DNA of 64,000 bases from Flavobacterium hankyongi (GCF_036840915.1 NZ_CP085725.1:186001-250000); one strand, 5' to 3'. Shown: positions 17,382-26,585, counted from the first letter of the stretch. A program made the numbers and translations. Notes: generated from the letters alone by a model not told the origin.

Positions 17382-18290
17382 ATGAAAGCAAATACTATTT
17401 TAGAAACAATTGGAAATACTCCTGTTGTAAAAATCAATAAATTATATGGAAACCAAAATGTCTTCATAAAATTAGAAAGAAACAATCCTGGTAATAGCAT
17501 TAAAGATAGAATTGCTCTTGCTATGATTGAAGATGCGGAAGCCAAAGGAATTTTAAACGCTGATAGTGTAATTATTGAACCCACTTCTGGAAACACAGGA
17601 ATTGGATTAGCATTAGTCGCAGCAGTAAAAGGGTACAAGGTAATCCTAGTAATGCCAGAATCAATGAGTGTAGAAAGACGTAAGTTGATGGAAATCTATG
17701 GTGCCGAATTTGACTTAACACCTCGTGAAAAAGGGATGAAAGGAGCTATCGAACGTGCTGCCGAATTAGTATCGCAAACGCCTAATGCCTGGTCGCCTTC
17801 CCAGTTTGCAAATCAAGCCAATGTAGAAGTACACAAGCGCACTACGGCTCAAGAAATTCTAGCTGATTTTCCAGATGGATTGGATTACATTATCACAGGT
17901 GTAGGAACAGGCGGACATATTACGGGAGTAGCTTCAGTACTAAAAGAAAAATTTCCAAACCTAAAGGTAATAGCGGTAGAACCAGAATTATCACCCGTAT
18001 TAAGCGGGGGCAGTCCGTCGCCGCATCCATTACAAGGGATTGGAGCAGGTTTTGTGCCTGAAATTTACCAAGCTGGTTTAATCGATGAGGTTATTCAAGT
18101 AAGTAAGGAGGAAGCTTTTGAGTACACTAGAGCTGTGGCTAAAAAAGAAGGGATTTTAGTAGGGATTTCAACAGGCGCTTCATTAGCAGCAGTTGCTAAA
18201 AAAGCGGCAACTTTACCTGATGAGGCTACCATTCTAACCTTTAATTACGATACAGGAGAACGATACCTTTCTATCGAAGGATTATTTTAA
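17382..18290 (+). CDS. cysK: Cysteine synthase (O-acetylserine sulfhydrylase)
   Basis: 302 residues, PLP fold type II. Joins O-acetylserine and sulfide to give cysteine. The PLP lysine is K41 in NPGNSIKDR; substrate loop [10 protein letters not shown] near residue 67; phosphate loop GTGGHITG near 165. CysK and CysM are hard to tell apart by eye and either is possible. Sits directly after serine acetyltransferase in the same operon, so the two may form the cysteine synthase complex. Confidence 0.93.
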   Translation: MKANTILETIGNTPVVKINKLYGNQNVFIKLERNNPGNSIKDRIALAMIEDAEAKGILNADSVIIEPTSGNTGIGLALVAAVKGYKVILVMPESMSVERRKLMEIYGAEFDLTPREKGMKGAIERAAELVSQTPNAWSPSQFANQANVEVHKRTTAQEILADFPDGLDYIITGVGTGGHITGVASVLKEKFPNLKVIAVEPELSPVLSGGSPSPHPLQGIGAGFVPEIYQAGLIDEVIQVSKEEAFEYTRAVAKKEGILVGISTGASLAAVAKKAATLPDEATILTFNYDTGERYLSIEGLF

Positions 18291-18304
18291 ACTAAATCAA
18301 CAGT

Positions 18305-18342
18305 AAACCTAACCTAACAGGTTTTTGAAACCTATCAGGTTT
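18305..18342. repeat. Twin AGGTTT palindromes before cobA
   Basis: AACCTAACAGGTT (18311-18323) and AAACCTATCAGGTTT (18328-18342) are two adjacent hairpins of the same type. No T run follows. Possible REP-like unit inside the operon. Confidence 0.5.
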
Positions 18343-18396
18343 AATTCTCAATCGGGTCAAAATTGGCTCGACAGGGACAACTCATACCTAAAAAAA

Positions 18397-19218
18397 ATGG
18401 AAAGAAGTATAAAACATACCGGAAAAGTAATATTGGCTGGAGCTGGACCAGGTGATCCTGAGCTTATTAGCCTAAAAGCTTTGAAGTATTTGCAAAAGGC
18501 AGATGTGGTATTAACAGACAGATTGGTTTCACCCGAACTTATCGAAGAATATGCTCGTAAAGATGCCGAAATTGTGTATGTGGGTAAACAATGCTCTAAA
18601 GGAGTTTGGACACCGCAACAAGATATCAATGAGTTAATTGTCCTTTTTGCACAACAAGGAAAATTAGTACTTCGCCTTAAAGGGGGGGATTCTACTCTGT
18701 TTTCAAATATCTTGGACGAACTTCAAGTTTTAGCAGAAAATAAAATTCCGTATGAAATTATTCCTGGAGTTTCTGCAGCTTTTGGAGCGGCAGCATATAC
18801 AGGTATGCCTTTAACGGCAAGAGGCTATTCCCGCGGACTCCGATTCTTGACGTTGTATGAGTTGGAAAATGTGGAAAGTCAGCAATGGACCGATTGGGCT
18901 TCAACTAGCGATACACTTGTGTTTTATATGAGTGGTCAAAAACTAGAGGTGTTGGCTAAAAAATTAATCGAACAAAATATCGATCCAGAAAAAGGAGTGG
19001 CAGTAATCCAGCAGGCTACTACACCGAATCAAAAAACTAAGGTGTTTAGTTTCAAGGATATTGCCAGCAAGCCTTTGCCTGATTTTGAATACGTACCTAC
19101 ATTAATTGTTGTAGGTAAAGTAGTAGCACTTCACCAGCAATATGCTTGGTTTGCCGAAAAATCAAAAACCGAATCTTATTTCGATAATCACAAAACTATC
19201 TATCAAAATGCTATCTGA
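18397..19218 (+). CDS. cobA: Uroporphyrinogen-III C-methyltransferase
   Basis: 273 residues, SAM-dependent. Methylates uroporphyrinogen III to precorrin-2, first step of siroheme synthesis. Motifs: GAGPGDPELISLKAL near residue 16, VLTDRLVSPEL, RLKGGDSTLF and the GVSAAFGAAAYTGMPLTARG region. I chose ATG 18397 (MERSIKHTG) over an in-frame TTG at 18325, which would translate a palindromic repeat. Siroheme is the cofactor of CysI two genes on. Its end overlaps cysJ by 11 bases. Confidence 0.93.
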   Translation: MERSIKHTGKVILAGAGPGDPELISLKALKYLQKADVVLTDRLVSPELIEEYARKDAEIVYVGKQCSKGVWTPQQDINELIVLFAQQGKLVLRLKGGDSTLFSNILDELQVLAENKIPYEIIPGVSAAFGAAAYTGMPLTARGYSRGLRFLTLYELENVESQQWTDWASTSDTLVFYMSGQKLEVLAKKLIEQNIDPEKGVAVIQQATTPNQKTKVFSFKDIASKPLPDFEYVPTLIVVGKVVALHQQYAWFAEKSKTESYFDNHKTIYQNAI

Positions 19219-20863
19219 AACTAAAAATAATTTATTACAACAATTGGTGCAAAATGCCACCAATGAAGAGCTGATTTATACAAATGGATATTTGGCGGGA
19301 TATTTAGCTAAGAATTTCGGAATCCAATCAACGGGCGTTATTCCGTCTGTTCAAAATACAGCTATTGCTGTAAAACCGCTAATCGTTTATGGTACCGAAA
19401 CTGGAAATTCAAAAAAAGTAGCATCACAAATTCAAGCTACTTTCAAGAAAAATAAAATTCAAGCAAAAAGTATTGATGTAGCGCAATTTGATTTGGCTAA
19501 ACTACAAAAAGAAACGCATGTTTTATTTGTAGTGAGTACGCAAGGCGAAGGCGAATTTCCACAAAATGCGGTTGGATTTTACGAAGCTATCAAAACATTC
19601 AATGGGAAGCTTGATAAATTATCGTTTGCCGTATTTGGATTGGGGGATTCTTCCTATCCTTTGTTCTGTAATGCAGGGGTTTTGTTGGATGAGGTTTTAG
19701 CCGAAAAAGGCGCAAAACGATTAATACCGTTGGTTAAAGCCGATGTGGATTATGCGTGTTTAATTCCCACTTGGGAAAGTGATTTGCAAAATACATTCGG
19801 AAGTGCAACAACAGTAGTTGCAAAAACGACAGGAGCAACTACGTCACACAAACAGAATTTTACAGGACAAATTTCACATAAAATTGTATTGAATGATAGA
19901 GGTTCTAATAAAGAAACCTATCATATCGAAATTACGCCTAACGAAGAAGTGATTTATGAACCTGGAGATGCTCTGGGGTTAATTCCAAAAAATAATGAAG
20001 CTGAGTTACAAAGTATCGCTTCTTATTTTAATGAGTCGGATCTAACAAAACTTCAAGATAAAAATATTCGTGGCTTATCTAAAAAGTCGTTAGAAGCTAT
20101 CGGAAAAGTTTTAGAAGTAGCGATTGAAGAAGATAAAGCCGATTTGGTTGATATTATTGTTAAATACCAACCTAAAAAAGAAACTTTGGAAGAAGTAGTA
20201 GCTGTTTTACACCCTATTGCACCTCGTTTGTATTCTATTTCATCTGCACACGAAGCGCATGACGGACAAGTGCATTTAACGGTGAATTTGAACTCTTTTA
20301 AAGTAGGTGATCAAGTAAAAACGGGATTGACTTCTCAGTTTTTAGCTGATTTTCCTTTGGATACCGATTATGATTTCTATATCCATAAAAACAGCAACTT
20401 CCGTTTACCTGCAGAAGATATCGATGTGATTATGATTGGCCCAGGAACAGGAATTGCACCTTTTAGAAGTTTCTTAGCACAACGCGACACGGCAGGTGCT
20501 GAAGGAAGAAACTGGTTATTCTTTGGAGAACAACATTTTGCTTTAGACTTCTATTACCAAACCGAAATTCAGGAATGGTTGTCTACAGGAGTCTTAACCA
20601 AATTGAGTACGGCTTTCTCTAGAGACCAAGAGTGTAAAATTTACGTCCAAGATCGCATCAAAGAAAATGCAGCCCAGTTCAATGAATGGTTAGAAAACGG
20701 AGCTTCTATTTATATCTGCGGACAAAAAGACCCAATGAGCAAAGATGTAGAAAATACGATTATTGATATAATCGCAACGCAAAGAAACATCTCATTAGAA
20801 AAAGCAAAAGAAGTTTTAGACCAATTAGAAGAACAAGGAAAATATCAGAAAGACGTGTATTAA
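19208..20863 (+). CDS. cysJ: Sulfite reductase [NADPH] flavoprotein subunit
   Basis: 551 residues in three domains: flavodoxin-like FMN domain (about 60-195, YGTETGNSKKVA and STQGEGEFPQNA), FAD domain (about 210-400, RLYSISSA) and NADPH domain (about 410-551, GPGTGIAPFRSF and YICGQKDPMSKDVE). It passes electrons from NADPH to CysI. I start at ATG 19208 (MLSETKNN), which overlaps cobA by 11 bases, rather than an upstream in-frame start. A repeat-rich 78-base gap leads to cysI. Confidence 0.93.
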   Translation: MLSETKNNLLQQLVQNATNEELIYTNGYLAGYLAKNFGIQSTGVIPSVQNTAIAVKPLIVYGTETGNSKKVASQIQATFKKNKIQAKSIDVAQFDLAKLQKETHVLFVVSTQGEGEFPQNAVGFYEAIKTFNGKLDKLSFAVFGLGDSSYPLFCNAGVLLDEVLAEKGAKRLIPLVKADVDYACLIPTWESDLQNTFGSATTVVAKTTGATTSHKQNFTGQISHKIVLNDRGSNKETYHIEITPNEEVIYEPGDALGLIPKNNEAELQSIASYFNESDLTKLQDKNIRGLSKKSLEAIGKVLEVAIEEDKADLVDIIVKYQPKKETLEEVVAVLHPIAPRLYSISSAHEAHDGQVHLTVNLNSFKVGDQVKTGLTSQFLADFPLDTDYDFYIHKNSNFRLPAEDIDVIMIGPGTGIAPFRSFLAQRDTAGAEGRNWLFFGEQHFALDFYYQTEIQEWLSTGVLTKLSTAFSRDQECKIYVQDRIKENAAQFNEWLENGASIYICGQKDPMSKDVENTIIDIIATQRNISLEKAKEVLDQLEEQGKYQKDVY

Positions 20864-20880
20864 CTGAGTAATTAGTAGAA

Positions 20881-20933
20881 AGTGAATAGTAATTAGAAAA
20901 GTGCTATTCACTAATCACTAATCACTATTTACT
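20881..20933. repeat. Palindromic tandem-repeat insert before cysI
   Basis: AGTGAATAGTAATTAG (20881-20896) pairs with the complement of CTAATCACTATTTACT (right half, within 20904-20933) at about 14 of 16 positions. The right half is itself a run of CTAATCA units. It ends 8 bases before the cysI start codon. Confidence 0.6.
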
Positions 20934-20941
20934 ATAAAAAA

Positions 20942-22585
20942 ATGAGCGAGAAATTATCACCAGTAGAATATATAAAGATCAATAGCGACGGATTAAGAGG
21001 AACGCTAAAAGAAAGTATCGATATCGATAACCACACGGGAAATGTACGACCAGACGATGAAACACTAGTAAAGTTTCACGGAATGTACGTGCAAGATGAC
21101 CGTGATCGTCGCGTCGAAAGGGCAGCCAAAAAATTAGACAAACTGTATTCGTTTATGATTCGTCTGCGAATACCAGGAGGTGTAATTAATGCGGAACAAT
21201 GGTTGGCAACACACGAAATTTCGGAACAATACGGAACAGGAACGTTAAAAATCACAACCAGACAAACAGTACAATTACATGGCTTGTTGAAGCATCAGTT
21301 GCGTCCAACAATTCAGGCATTCAATACAGCTAAACTAGATTCGATTGCAGCGTGTGGCGACGTCAATCGTAATGTGATTGTGAGTTCACATCCGCAAATT
21401 TCGCCCATACATCAGCAGATTTATGAATATGCCGATAAAATTTCAACCTTGCTATTGCCTAAAACACAATCGTATTATGAAGTGTTTATTGATGGAGAAA
21501 AGATTTATGAACGTTCTTCCGAAGCTGATCCGTTGTATGAAGATCGATATCTGCCAAGGAAATTCAAAATTGGTATCGCTATTCCACCAAGTAATGATGT
21601 AGATGTGTTTACCAATGATATTGGACTGATTGCCATTCTTGAAAATGATGAGCTAAAAGGATTCAATATCGCTATCGGTGGCGGCTTAGCAACTACGCAC
21701 GGTAATCCAAATACCTATTCCCGTTTGGGAAGTATTATCGGATTTACCGATACGGAAGAAAAAACGTTAAAAGCGGTGTATGAAATCTTAACTGTACAAC
21801 GTGATTTTGGAAATCGTGTTGATAGAAAATTATCCCGTCTGAAATATACGGTGGATAAATTAACTGTGGAAGGATTTAAAAAAGAACTGGAGAACCGTAT
21901 CGGATTCGAATTTGAACCGGAAAGGCCTTACAAGTTCACTGAAAGAAGCGATCGTTTCGGTTGGGAGCAAAACCATCAAGGAAAATGGTTTTATACGTTG
22001 TTTGTTGAACACGGTGTGGTACAGCCTGAGCAGAAGCAGTTTCTATATGAATTGGCACAATTGAATATCAGCAATTTCATCTTTTCTGGAAATCAAAATC
22101 TGATTTTGGGTGAGATCAAGGAAAGCGATAAAGTAAAAGTAGTAGCACTATTGAAGCAACACAATATCGAAAAACAGGTTAGTGCTTTGCGTAAGAATTC
22201 GATGGCGTGTGTGGCCTTACCTACCTGTCCGCTGGCGTTGGCAGAAGCACAGCGTTATTTGCCAGAGTTGGTAACGAAAATAGAACCTTTGTTGGAAAAG
22301 TATAGTTTAACAAACGATGAAATCACCATTCGTATGACGGGTTGTCCTAACGGATGTGGTCGTCCGTATGTTGCCGAATTAGGTTTTGTAGGAACTGGCT
22401 CCGAACAGTATAATTTCATGTTGGGCGGTGACCGTTTCGGGGAAAGACTGAATAAAATCTACAAGGAAAAACAAACGGAATCCCAAATTTTAGAAGAAAT
22501 AGATGTTCTATTAGGAAGATATGTCAACGAAAAATTAGAAAAGGAAACGTTTGGGGACTACGCTTACCGAGCAATTTTACAGTAA
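20942..22585 (+). CDS. cysI: Sulfite reductase hemoprotein subunit (siroheme/4Fe-4S)
   Basis: 547 residues. Reduces sulfite to sulfide by six electrons. The cluster/siroheme ligands form the expected two pairs: C423 and C429 (CX5C in ACVALPTCP) and C468 and C472 (CX3C in GCPNGCGRP). Siroheme-binding TTRQTVQLHG near residue 100 is intact. Nitrite reductases share this fold, but the position after cysJ argues for sulfite. Its stop overlaps the next start by 1 base. Confidence 0.94.
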   Translation: MSEKLSPVEYIKINSDGLRGTLKESIDIDNHTGNVRPDDETLVKFHGMYVQDDRDRRVERAAKKLDKLYSFMIRLRIPGGVINAEQWLATHEISEQYGTGTLKITTRQTVQLHGLLKHQLRPTIQAFNTAKLDSIAACGDVNRNVIVSSHPQISPIHQQIYEYADKISTLLLPKTQSYYEVFIDGEKIYERSSEADPLYEDRYLPRKFKIGIAIPPSNDVDVFTNDIGLIAILENDELKGFNIAIGGGLATTHGNPNTYSRLGSIIGFTDTEEKTLKAVYEILTVQRDFGNRVDRKLSRLKYTVDKLTVEGFKKELENRIGFEFEPERPYKFTERSDRFGWEQNHQGKWFYTLFVEHGVVQPEQKQFLYELAQLNISNFIFSGNQNLILGEIKESDKVKVVALLKQHNIEKQVSALRKNSMACVALPTCPLALAEAQRYLPELVTKIEPLLEKYSLTNDEITIRMTGCPNGCGRPYVAELGFVGTGSEQYNFMLGGDRFGERLNKIYKEKQTESQILEEIDVLLGRYVNEKLEKETFGDYAYRAILQ

Positions 22586-23331
22586 TGAGAAGAGTAGTTT
22601 TACTGTCTTTATTGCTATTTTCTGAATTTCTCTCGGCACAAAAAAAAGTAGAACATCAGCAGTTGATTTGGTACGGTTATTATAACACATTAAAATTTAA
22701 TGAGAATTGGTCGTTGTTAAGTGAAATTCAGGAACGCCAGTTTTACAATCCAACGGCTCAGCATCAGCTGGTTTTTCGGTCGAATTTGGAACGAAAATTA
22801 GTAACAAATTGGAATGCTTATCTCGGAATGACTTTGTTTTTGCAAAATCCAAATAATCCTGAATCAGAAAGCAATCTAACAGTTCCTGAATTACGTCCCG
22901 ATTTCGGATTCAATAGCAAACAAAAGGTAGGCCTTTTAACGATTAATCATAAGTACAAAGCAGAAGCTCGATTTTTTCATGAGGTAGAGAATAATAAATT
23001 AGTTGGTGGTTTCCGATTTTCAAATTTCCGATTGCGTTATCAATTAGGATTAGATATTCCGCTTTGGAAAAAACAAGGGAATGAAAAATTAATAATAAAA
23101 CTGAAAGATGAAGTAATGTTTAATGTGGGAAGAAAAGTGATTAAAAATACTTTTGATCAAAATAGAATTTACCTAGGACTGAATTATAAATTAAATGATT
23201 CTTATACTGTTGAAATGGGGTATATGAATTGGTTTCAGCAACAGAAGACAGGTGTAGATTTTTACAGCAGAGATATTTTACGATTCTCACTATTTCACAC
23301 AATTGATTTAAAAAAGAAAAACAATGACTAA
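22585..23331 (+). CDS. DUF2490 outer-membrane-type protein
   Basis: 248 residues with a signal peptide (cleavage near SAQ, residue 19) and a body rich in alternating aromatic and polar residues, as in an outer-membrane beta barrel of the DUF2490 family. Function is unknown. It overlaps cysI by 1 base and the next gene by 8, so it is firmly in the sulfur operon. An outer-membrane sulfate or organosulfur entry role would fit but is inference. Confidence 0.8.
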   Translation: MRRVVLLSLLLFSEFLSAQKKVEHQQLIWYGYYNTLKFNENWSLLSEIQERQFYNPTAQHQLVFRSNLERKLVTNWNAYLGMTLFLQNPNNPESESNLTVPELRPDFGFNSKQKVGLLTINHKYKAEARFFHEVENNKLVGGFRFSNFRLRYQLGLDIPLWKKQGNEKLIIKLKDEVMFNVGRKVIKNTFDQNRIYLGLNYKLNDSYTVEMGYMNWFQQQKTGVDFYSRDILRFSLFHTIDLKKKNND

Positions 23332-24778
23332 TACACTTTTTCCAGTTTTTTTAAAAACAGAAACGGCACGTTTTTTAATTGTCGGTGGTGGCAACGTTGG
23401 TTTAGAGAAAACAGAAACACTTTTACGTCAAAACGTAAACATAAATATTAAACTGGTAGCTACTGAAATATCTTCAAAACTGAAAGAGGTTTTGGAGCAT
23501 AATCCTCATATTGTTTTCTATCAGCGTCCTTTTGAAGATGCTGATTTGCATGATGCTGATTTTGTTATAACAGCAACAAATGATACAATGATTAACGCTG
23601 AAATAAAGCGAAAGGCAAATCAATTAAAAATATTGGTTAATTCGGCTGATCAACCTGATTTGTGTGATTTCTATTTAGGTTCGATTGTAAAGAAAGGTAA
23701 TTTAAAAATTGCAATCTCCACTAATGGCAAATCTCCAGTTTTGGCCAGAAGATTGAGAGAACATCTAGAAGAATCTATTCCAGAAAATATCAATGAAAGT
23801 ATAGAGAATCTTAATGTATTTAGAGATCAGCATAAGGGTGATATTAAAGCCAAATTGGCTTCACTGAATGAAGTGACTTCTGTTTTAATTGATAAAAAAA
23901 AATCAACAGAAAAAGACAAAAACTATAAAAGCCTTGTATTTCAAATTGCGGTAGTTTTTTTAGCCGTTTTTTTTGGCTATGGCTTATCAACAGTAATTTC
24001 TGTAACTGATTTGAATCATTTTGCCAGTGAGATTCCTTCTGCTTTTTTTGCTATGATTGCTGTGGGTTTTTTTGCTCAGATTGTTGATGGAGCTGTTGGT
24101 TTGGGTTATGGGGTTACATGTGCAACTAGTATGATGCTTTTTGGGATTAAGTTACCCGCCATTAGCGGAAGTATTCATACTGCCGAAATGTTTTCAAGTG
24201 GTATTAGCGGCTTTTCACATTATAAATTTGGAAATGTGAACAAAAAATTACTTTTCTGGTTAGCAATACCAGGTGTAGTAGGAGCTGTAAGTGGTGCATT
24301 ATTACTGATTTATCTTGGTAACAAATATGAAACAATAACATATGGGATTTTAGCTTCTTATACTATGATAATAGGTATCCGTTTGATAGCTATAGCTTTT
24401 CGGAAAAAAATTGAGAAAAAGAAAGTGAATAATACAGGTGTTTTGGGTTTTTCAGGAGGACTCTTAGACGCATTTGGTGGAGGTGGTTGGGGGCCAATAG
24501 TAACCTCGACACTTTTAGCTAAAGGAAGAAAATCAAAATATGTAGTTGGAACTGTAAGTTTAGCAGAATTTTTTGTAACGCTTGCTGCTTCAATTACCTT
24601 TTTTGTATCATTAGGTGTTAGTCATTGGTATATTGTGGTTGGACTTATTTTAGGAGGTTCACTGGCAGCTCCATTAGCGGCTAAACTTGCCGGAAAATTA
24701 CCACAGAGGACAGCAATATTGTTAGTTGCTTTCTTAGTGATTATTTTCAGTATAAGAATGTTGTTTAAAATTCTATAA
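23324..24778 (+). CDS. Precorrin-2 dehydrogenase (CysG N-terminal) fused to a TauE/SafE transporter
   Basis: 484 residues. Residues 1-190 are a CysG/Met8-type siroheme synthase: GGGNVGLEK at 21-29, then TATNDTMINAEI and NSADQPDLCDF. They would oxidise precorrin-2 and insert iron. Residues 205-484 have about eight membrane segments of the TauE/SafE (TSUP) family, with GAVGLGYGVTCAT and GGLLDAFGGGGWGPIV. The transporter half is probably the sulfate or sulfite permease of the pathway, since no other is encoded here. Overlaps DUF2490 by 8 bases; last gene before a terminator. Confidence 0.9.
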   Translation: MTNTLFPVFLKTETARFLIVGGGNVGLEKTETLLRQNVNINIKLVATEISSKLKEVLEHNPHIVFYQRPFEDADLHDADFVITATNDTMINAEIKRKANQLKILVNSADQPDLCDFYLGSIVKKGNLKIAISTNGKSPVLARRLREHLEESIPENINESIENLNVFRDQHKGDIKAKLASLNEVTSVLIDKKKSTEKDKNYKSLVFQIAVVFLAVFFGYGLSTVISVTDLNHFASEIPSAFFAMIAVGFFAQIVDGAVGLGYGVTCATSMMLFGIKLPAISGSIHTAEMFSSGISGFSHYKFGNVNKKLLFWLAIPGVVGAVSGALLLIYLGNKYETITYGILASYTMIIGIRLIAIAFRKKIEKKKVNNTGVLGFSGGLLDAFGGGGWGPIVTSTLLAKGRKSKYVVGTVSLAEFFVTLAASITFFVSLGVSHWYIVVGLILGGSLAAPLAAKLAGKLPQRTAILLVAFLVIIFSIRMLFKIL

Positions 24779-24845
24779 GTTCTATAAGCTTCTAGTTTAT
24801 ACTTTAATAGATTAAAGAGTGTTCTTTAAATAAGATAATAATTAT

Positions 24846-24880
24846 AAAAACTCCTGTATTTTATCACAGGAGTTTTTGTT
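24846..24880 (+). terminator. Terminator of the sulfur operon
   Basis: AAAACTCCTGT pairs with ACAGGAGTTTT-type arm around TTTTAT, followed by a T-rich tract. It may also work for the minus-strand lipoprotein gene that ends at 24898. Confidence 0.85.
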
Positions 24881-24897
24881 TTTTATGGGCAAAAAAA

Positions 24898-25845
24898 TCA
24901 AGGATAAAGTGATTTATTTCCGTTAGCAACAATATTACTTCCAAGTCCAGAGAATGATACTGAAAACGAACTATAGCTAAAGCTTAAAGATCCCGTTGGA
25001 GTGCATAATCCTAATGCATATCTGCATTGACCATAACTGCCAGTTTCTTTTGTTACTTTGCTTTCGCTTCTAGCTGATCCCAAAGACATATATCCCCAAT
25101 CGTTAACATCTGTATTTGAAACAGTTGAGCCACTATAGTATATTGTTATTTGGTAGCCAATTTCTCCTCTGTCTGAGCCCCAAAGCCAGCTTGCTGTCCA
25201 CCATTGTTTGTACCATCTTGAATACACTTTTGATTGTCCTTCGTTGGAAACTTCAACTTTTCCTTCTGTATCCATCATTATTAATCCGCTAAGAACATTA
25301 TCCCAAACGATACCAGAGTTTCTGTAGAAACATAACGATGTAAATTTTTGACCTTTATTGATCCATGTTATTTCTAGTACGTTATCATCAAGTTGTATTT
25401 CTTTGACTGCCGTTTCTTTGACGTTTTTTTGAGTAGCTGTTAATATCTCACCTGAATATAGATTTTTCATTTTTCCTATAACAACTGATTTAGAATCTTT
25501 AATGTTTCCAAATGCTACTGTGCTTTCTTGATTAGATACTGCATCTTGAGCCATTGTGATTCCTTTACTTGTTGAAACTTTACCTAAAACAATAACTTGA
25601 TCAATCTGTAAATCATCATTTAAATATTCAGATAGATTAGTTTTGGAAAGATTAAGTTGATTTTGAACTGCTTGAGGTAACTCCTGTGAAGAAATAGGAG
25701 ACAATTCTTGTTTTAAACTTTCAATTGATTGTTTTTCATTAGAACTTTTTTGAACTGAGTCGATGCTGTCGTCTTGACAACTGTTGATTATTAGGGCAGA
25801 AAGCACTAATAAACCCTTAAAGGCATTTACGAATCTTGTTTTCAT
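24898..25845 (-). CDS. Putative secreted lipoprotein, unknown family
   Basis: 315 residues. Signal peptide with lipobox ending at C23 (LIINSC), followed by a low-complexity Ser/Gln/Glu linker to about residue 60. The middle (60-190) has repeated VVIGKM/VIVLGKV-type strands. The C-terminal half has a Trp-rich patch YSRWYKQWWTASWLWGSDRG and a Ser-rich end with one Cys pair (QCRYALGLC). I do not recognise the family. It is a single gene between the sulfur operon and yceI. Probably on the cell surface or periplasm. Confidence 0.6.
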   Translation of the reverse strand: MKTRFVNAFKGLLVLSALIINSCQDDSIDSVQKSSNEKQSIESLKQELSPISSQELPQAVQNQLNLSKTNLSEYLNDDLQIDQVIVLGKVSTSKGITMAQDAVSNQESTVAFGNIKDSKSVVIGKMKNLYSGEILTATQKNVKETAVKEIQLDDNVLEITWINKGQKFTSLCFYRNSGIVWDNVLSGLIMMDTEGKVEVSNEGQSKVYSRWYKQWWTASWLWGSDRGEIGYQITIYYSGSTVSNTDVNDWGYMSLGSARSESKVTKETGSYGQCRYALGLCTPTGSLSFSYSSFSVSFSGLGSNIVANGNKSLYP

Positions 25846-25964
25846 TTTAAAATGTTTTAAAAGTTAATTGTAGTAAAAATAGTACAAAATTTTAAATAAA
25901 ACATTTAAAATGAATTAATTAACCTTTTGATGATTTTAAATAAATTTTAAAGAAGTATATCAAA

Positions 25965-25998
25965 TAAAAAAAGCCGTTCATTATGAACGGCTTTTTTA
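25965..25998. terminator. Terminator after yceI
   Basis: AAAAAGCCGTTCA and TGAACGGCTTTTT form a near-perfect symmetric hairpin with A and T runs on both sides, so it can work in both directions. It ends the marR-nitroreductase-yceI unit on the minus strand. Confidence 0.88.
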
Positions 25999-26018
25999 TG
26001 GGTCAAATTTGAGTTTGA

Positions 26019-26585
26019 TTAGTATTTTAAATTTACTTTTAATTCAAATTCATCATCAATTGCTTTGTCAGCTAAAGCACCAAAGTTTTTAGAAGCATAT
26101 TTGATGTCATATTTAGTTCTGTCAATCATTACAGTTGCATTAGCTACACCTTTATTAGCAACGATATCAAAAGTTACTGGAGCAGTAATTCCTTTAATTG
26201 TTAAGTCAGCAGTTACAGTGTAAGTATTAGCAGCTTTTGCACCAATAGATTTGAATACTAAAGTTGAAGTTGGAAATTTTTCAACAGCAAAGAAATCATC
26301 TGCTTTTAAGTGACCGTCTAATTTACCTTTATATTCACCTTGTAAATCTGTTGTATTTATAGATGTCATATCTACAGTGAAATTACCACCTACTAATTTT
26401 TTTCCATTAAATACTAATGCTCCTTCTTTTAAGTTAACATCACCATTGTGTTGACCACCAACTTTTTTTGCTAACCATAAAACTTTACTTTTTGAAGCAT
26501 CAACTTTTTTAGTTGTTTGAGCTGAAGCTGTTAATGTTCCTAAAGCGATTACTAATGCTAAAGCGATTGATTTTAAATTTCTCAT
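26019..26585 (-). CDS. YceI family lipocalin-like periplasmic protein
   Basis: 188 residues with a signal peptide (cleavage after ASAQ, about residue 23) and the YceI beta-barrel pattern: VDASKSKVLWLAKKVGG, then GGNFTVDMTSINTTDL, LKADDFFAVEKFPTSTLVFK and DRTKYDIKY. YceI proteins bind isoprenoid-type lipids such as quinones; their physiological role is unsettled. It is the last gene of an operon with a MarR regulator and a nitroreductase, which suggests a link to quinone or redox stress. Confidence 0.92.
   Translation of the reverse strand: MRNLKSIALALVIALGTLTASAQTTKKVDASKSKVLWLAKKVGGQHNGDVNLKEGALVFNGKKLVGGNFTVDMTSINTTDLQGEYKGKLDGHLKADDFFAVEKFPTSTLVFKSIGAKAANTYTVTADLTIKGITAPVTFDIVANKGVANATVMIDRTKYDIKYASKNFGALADKAIDDEFELKVNLKY

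Noticed and set aside
18325..18396. Upstream TTG start for cobA
   Set aside because: It would translate a palindromic repeat, and the enzyme's normal N-terminus begins at the ATG at 18397.
20881..20933. Tandem CTAATCA units as a CRISPR-like array
   Set aside because: Units are only 7 bases, adjacent without spacers, and no cas genes are near.
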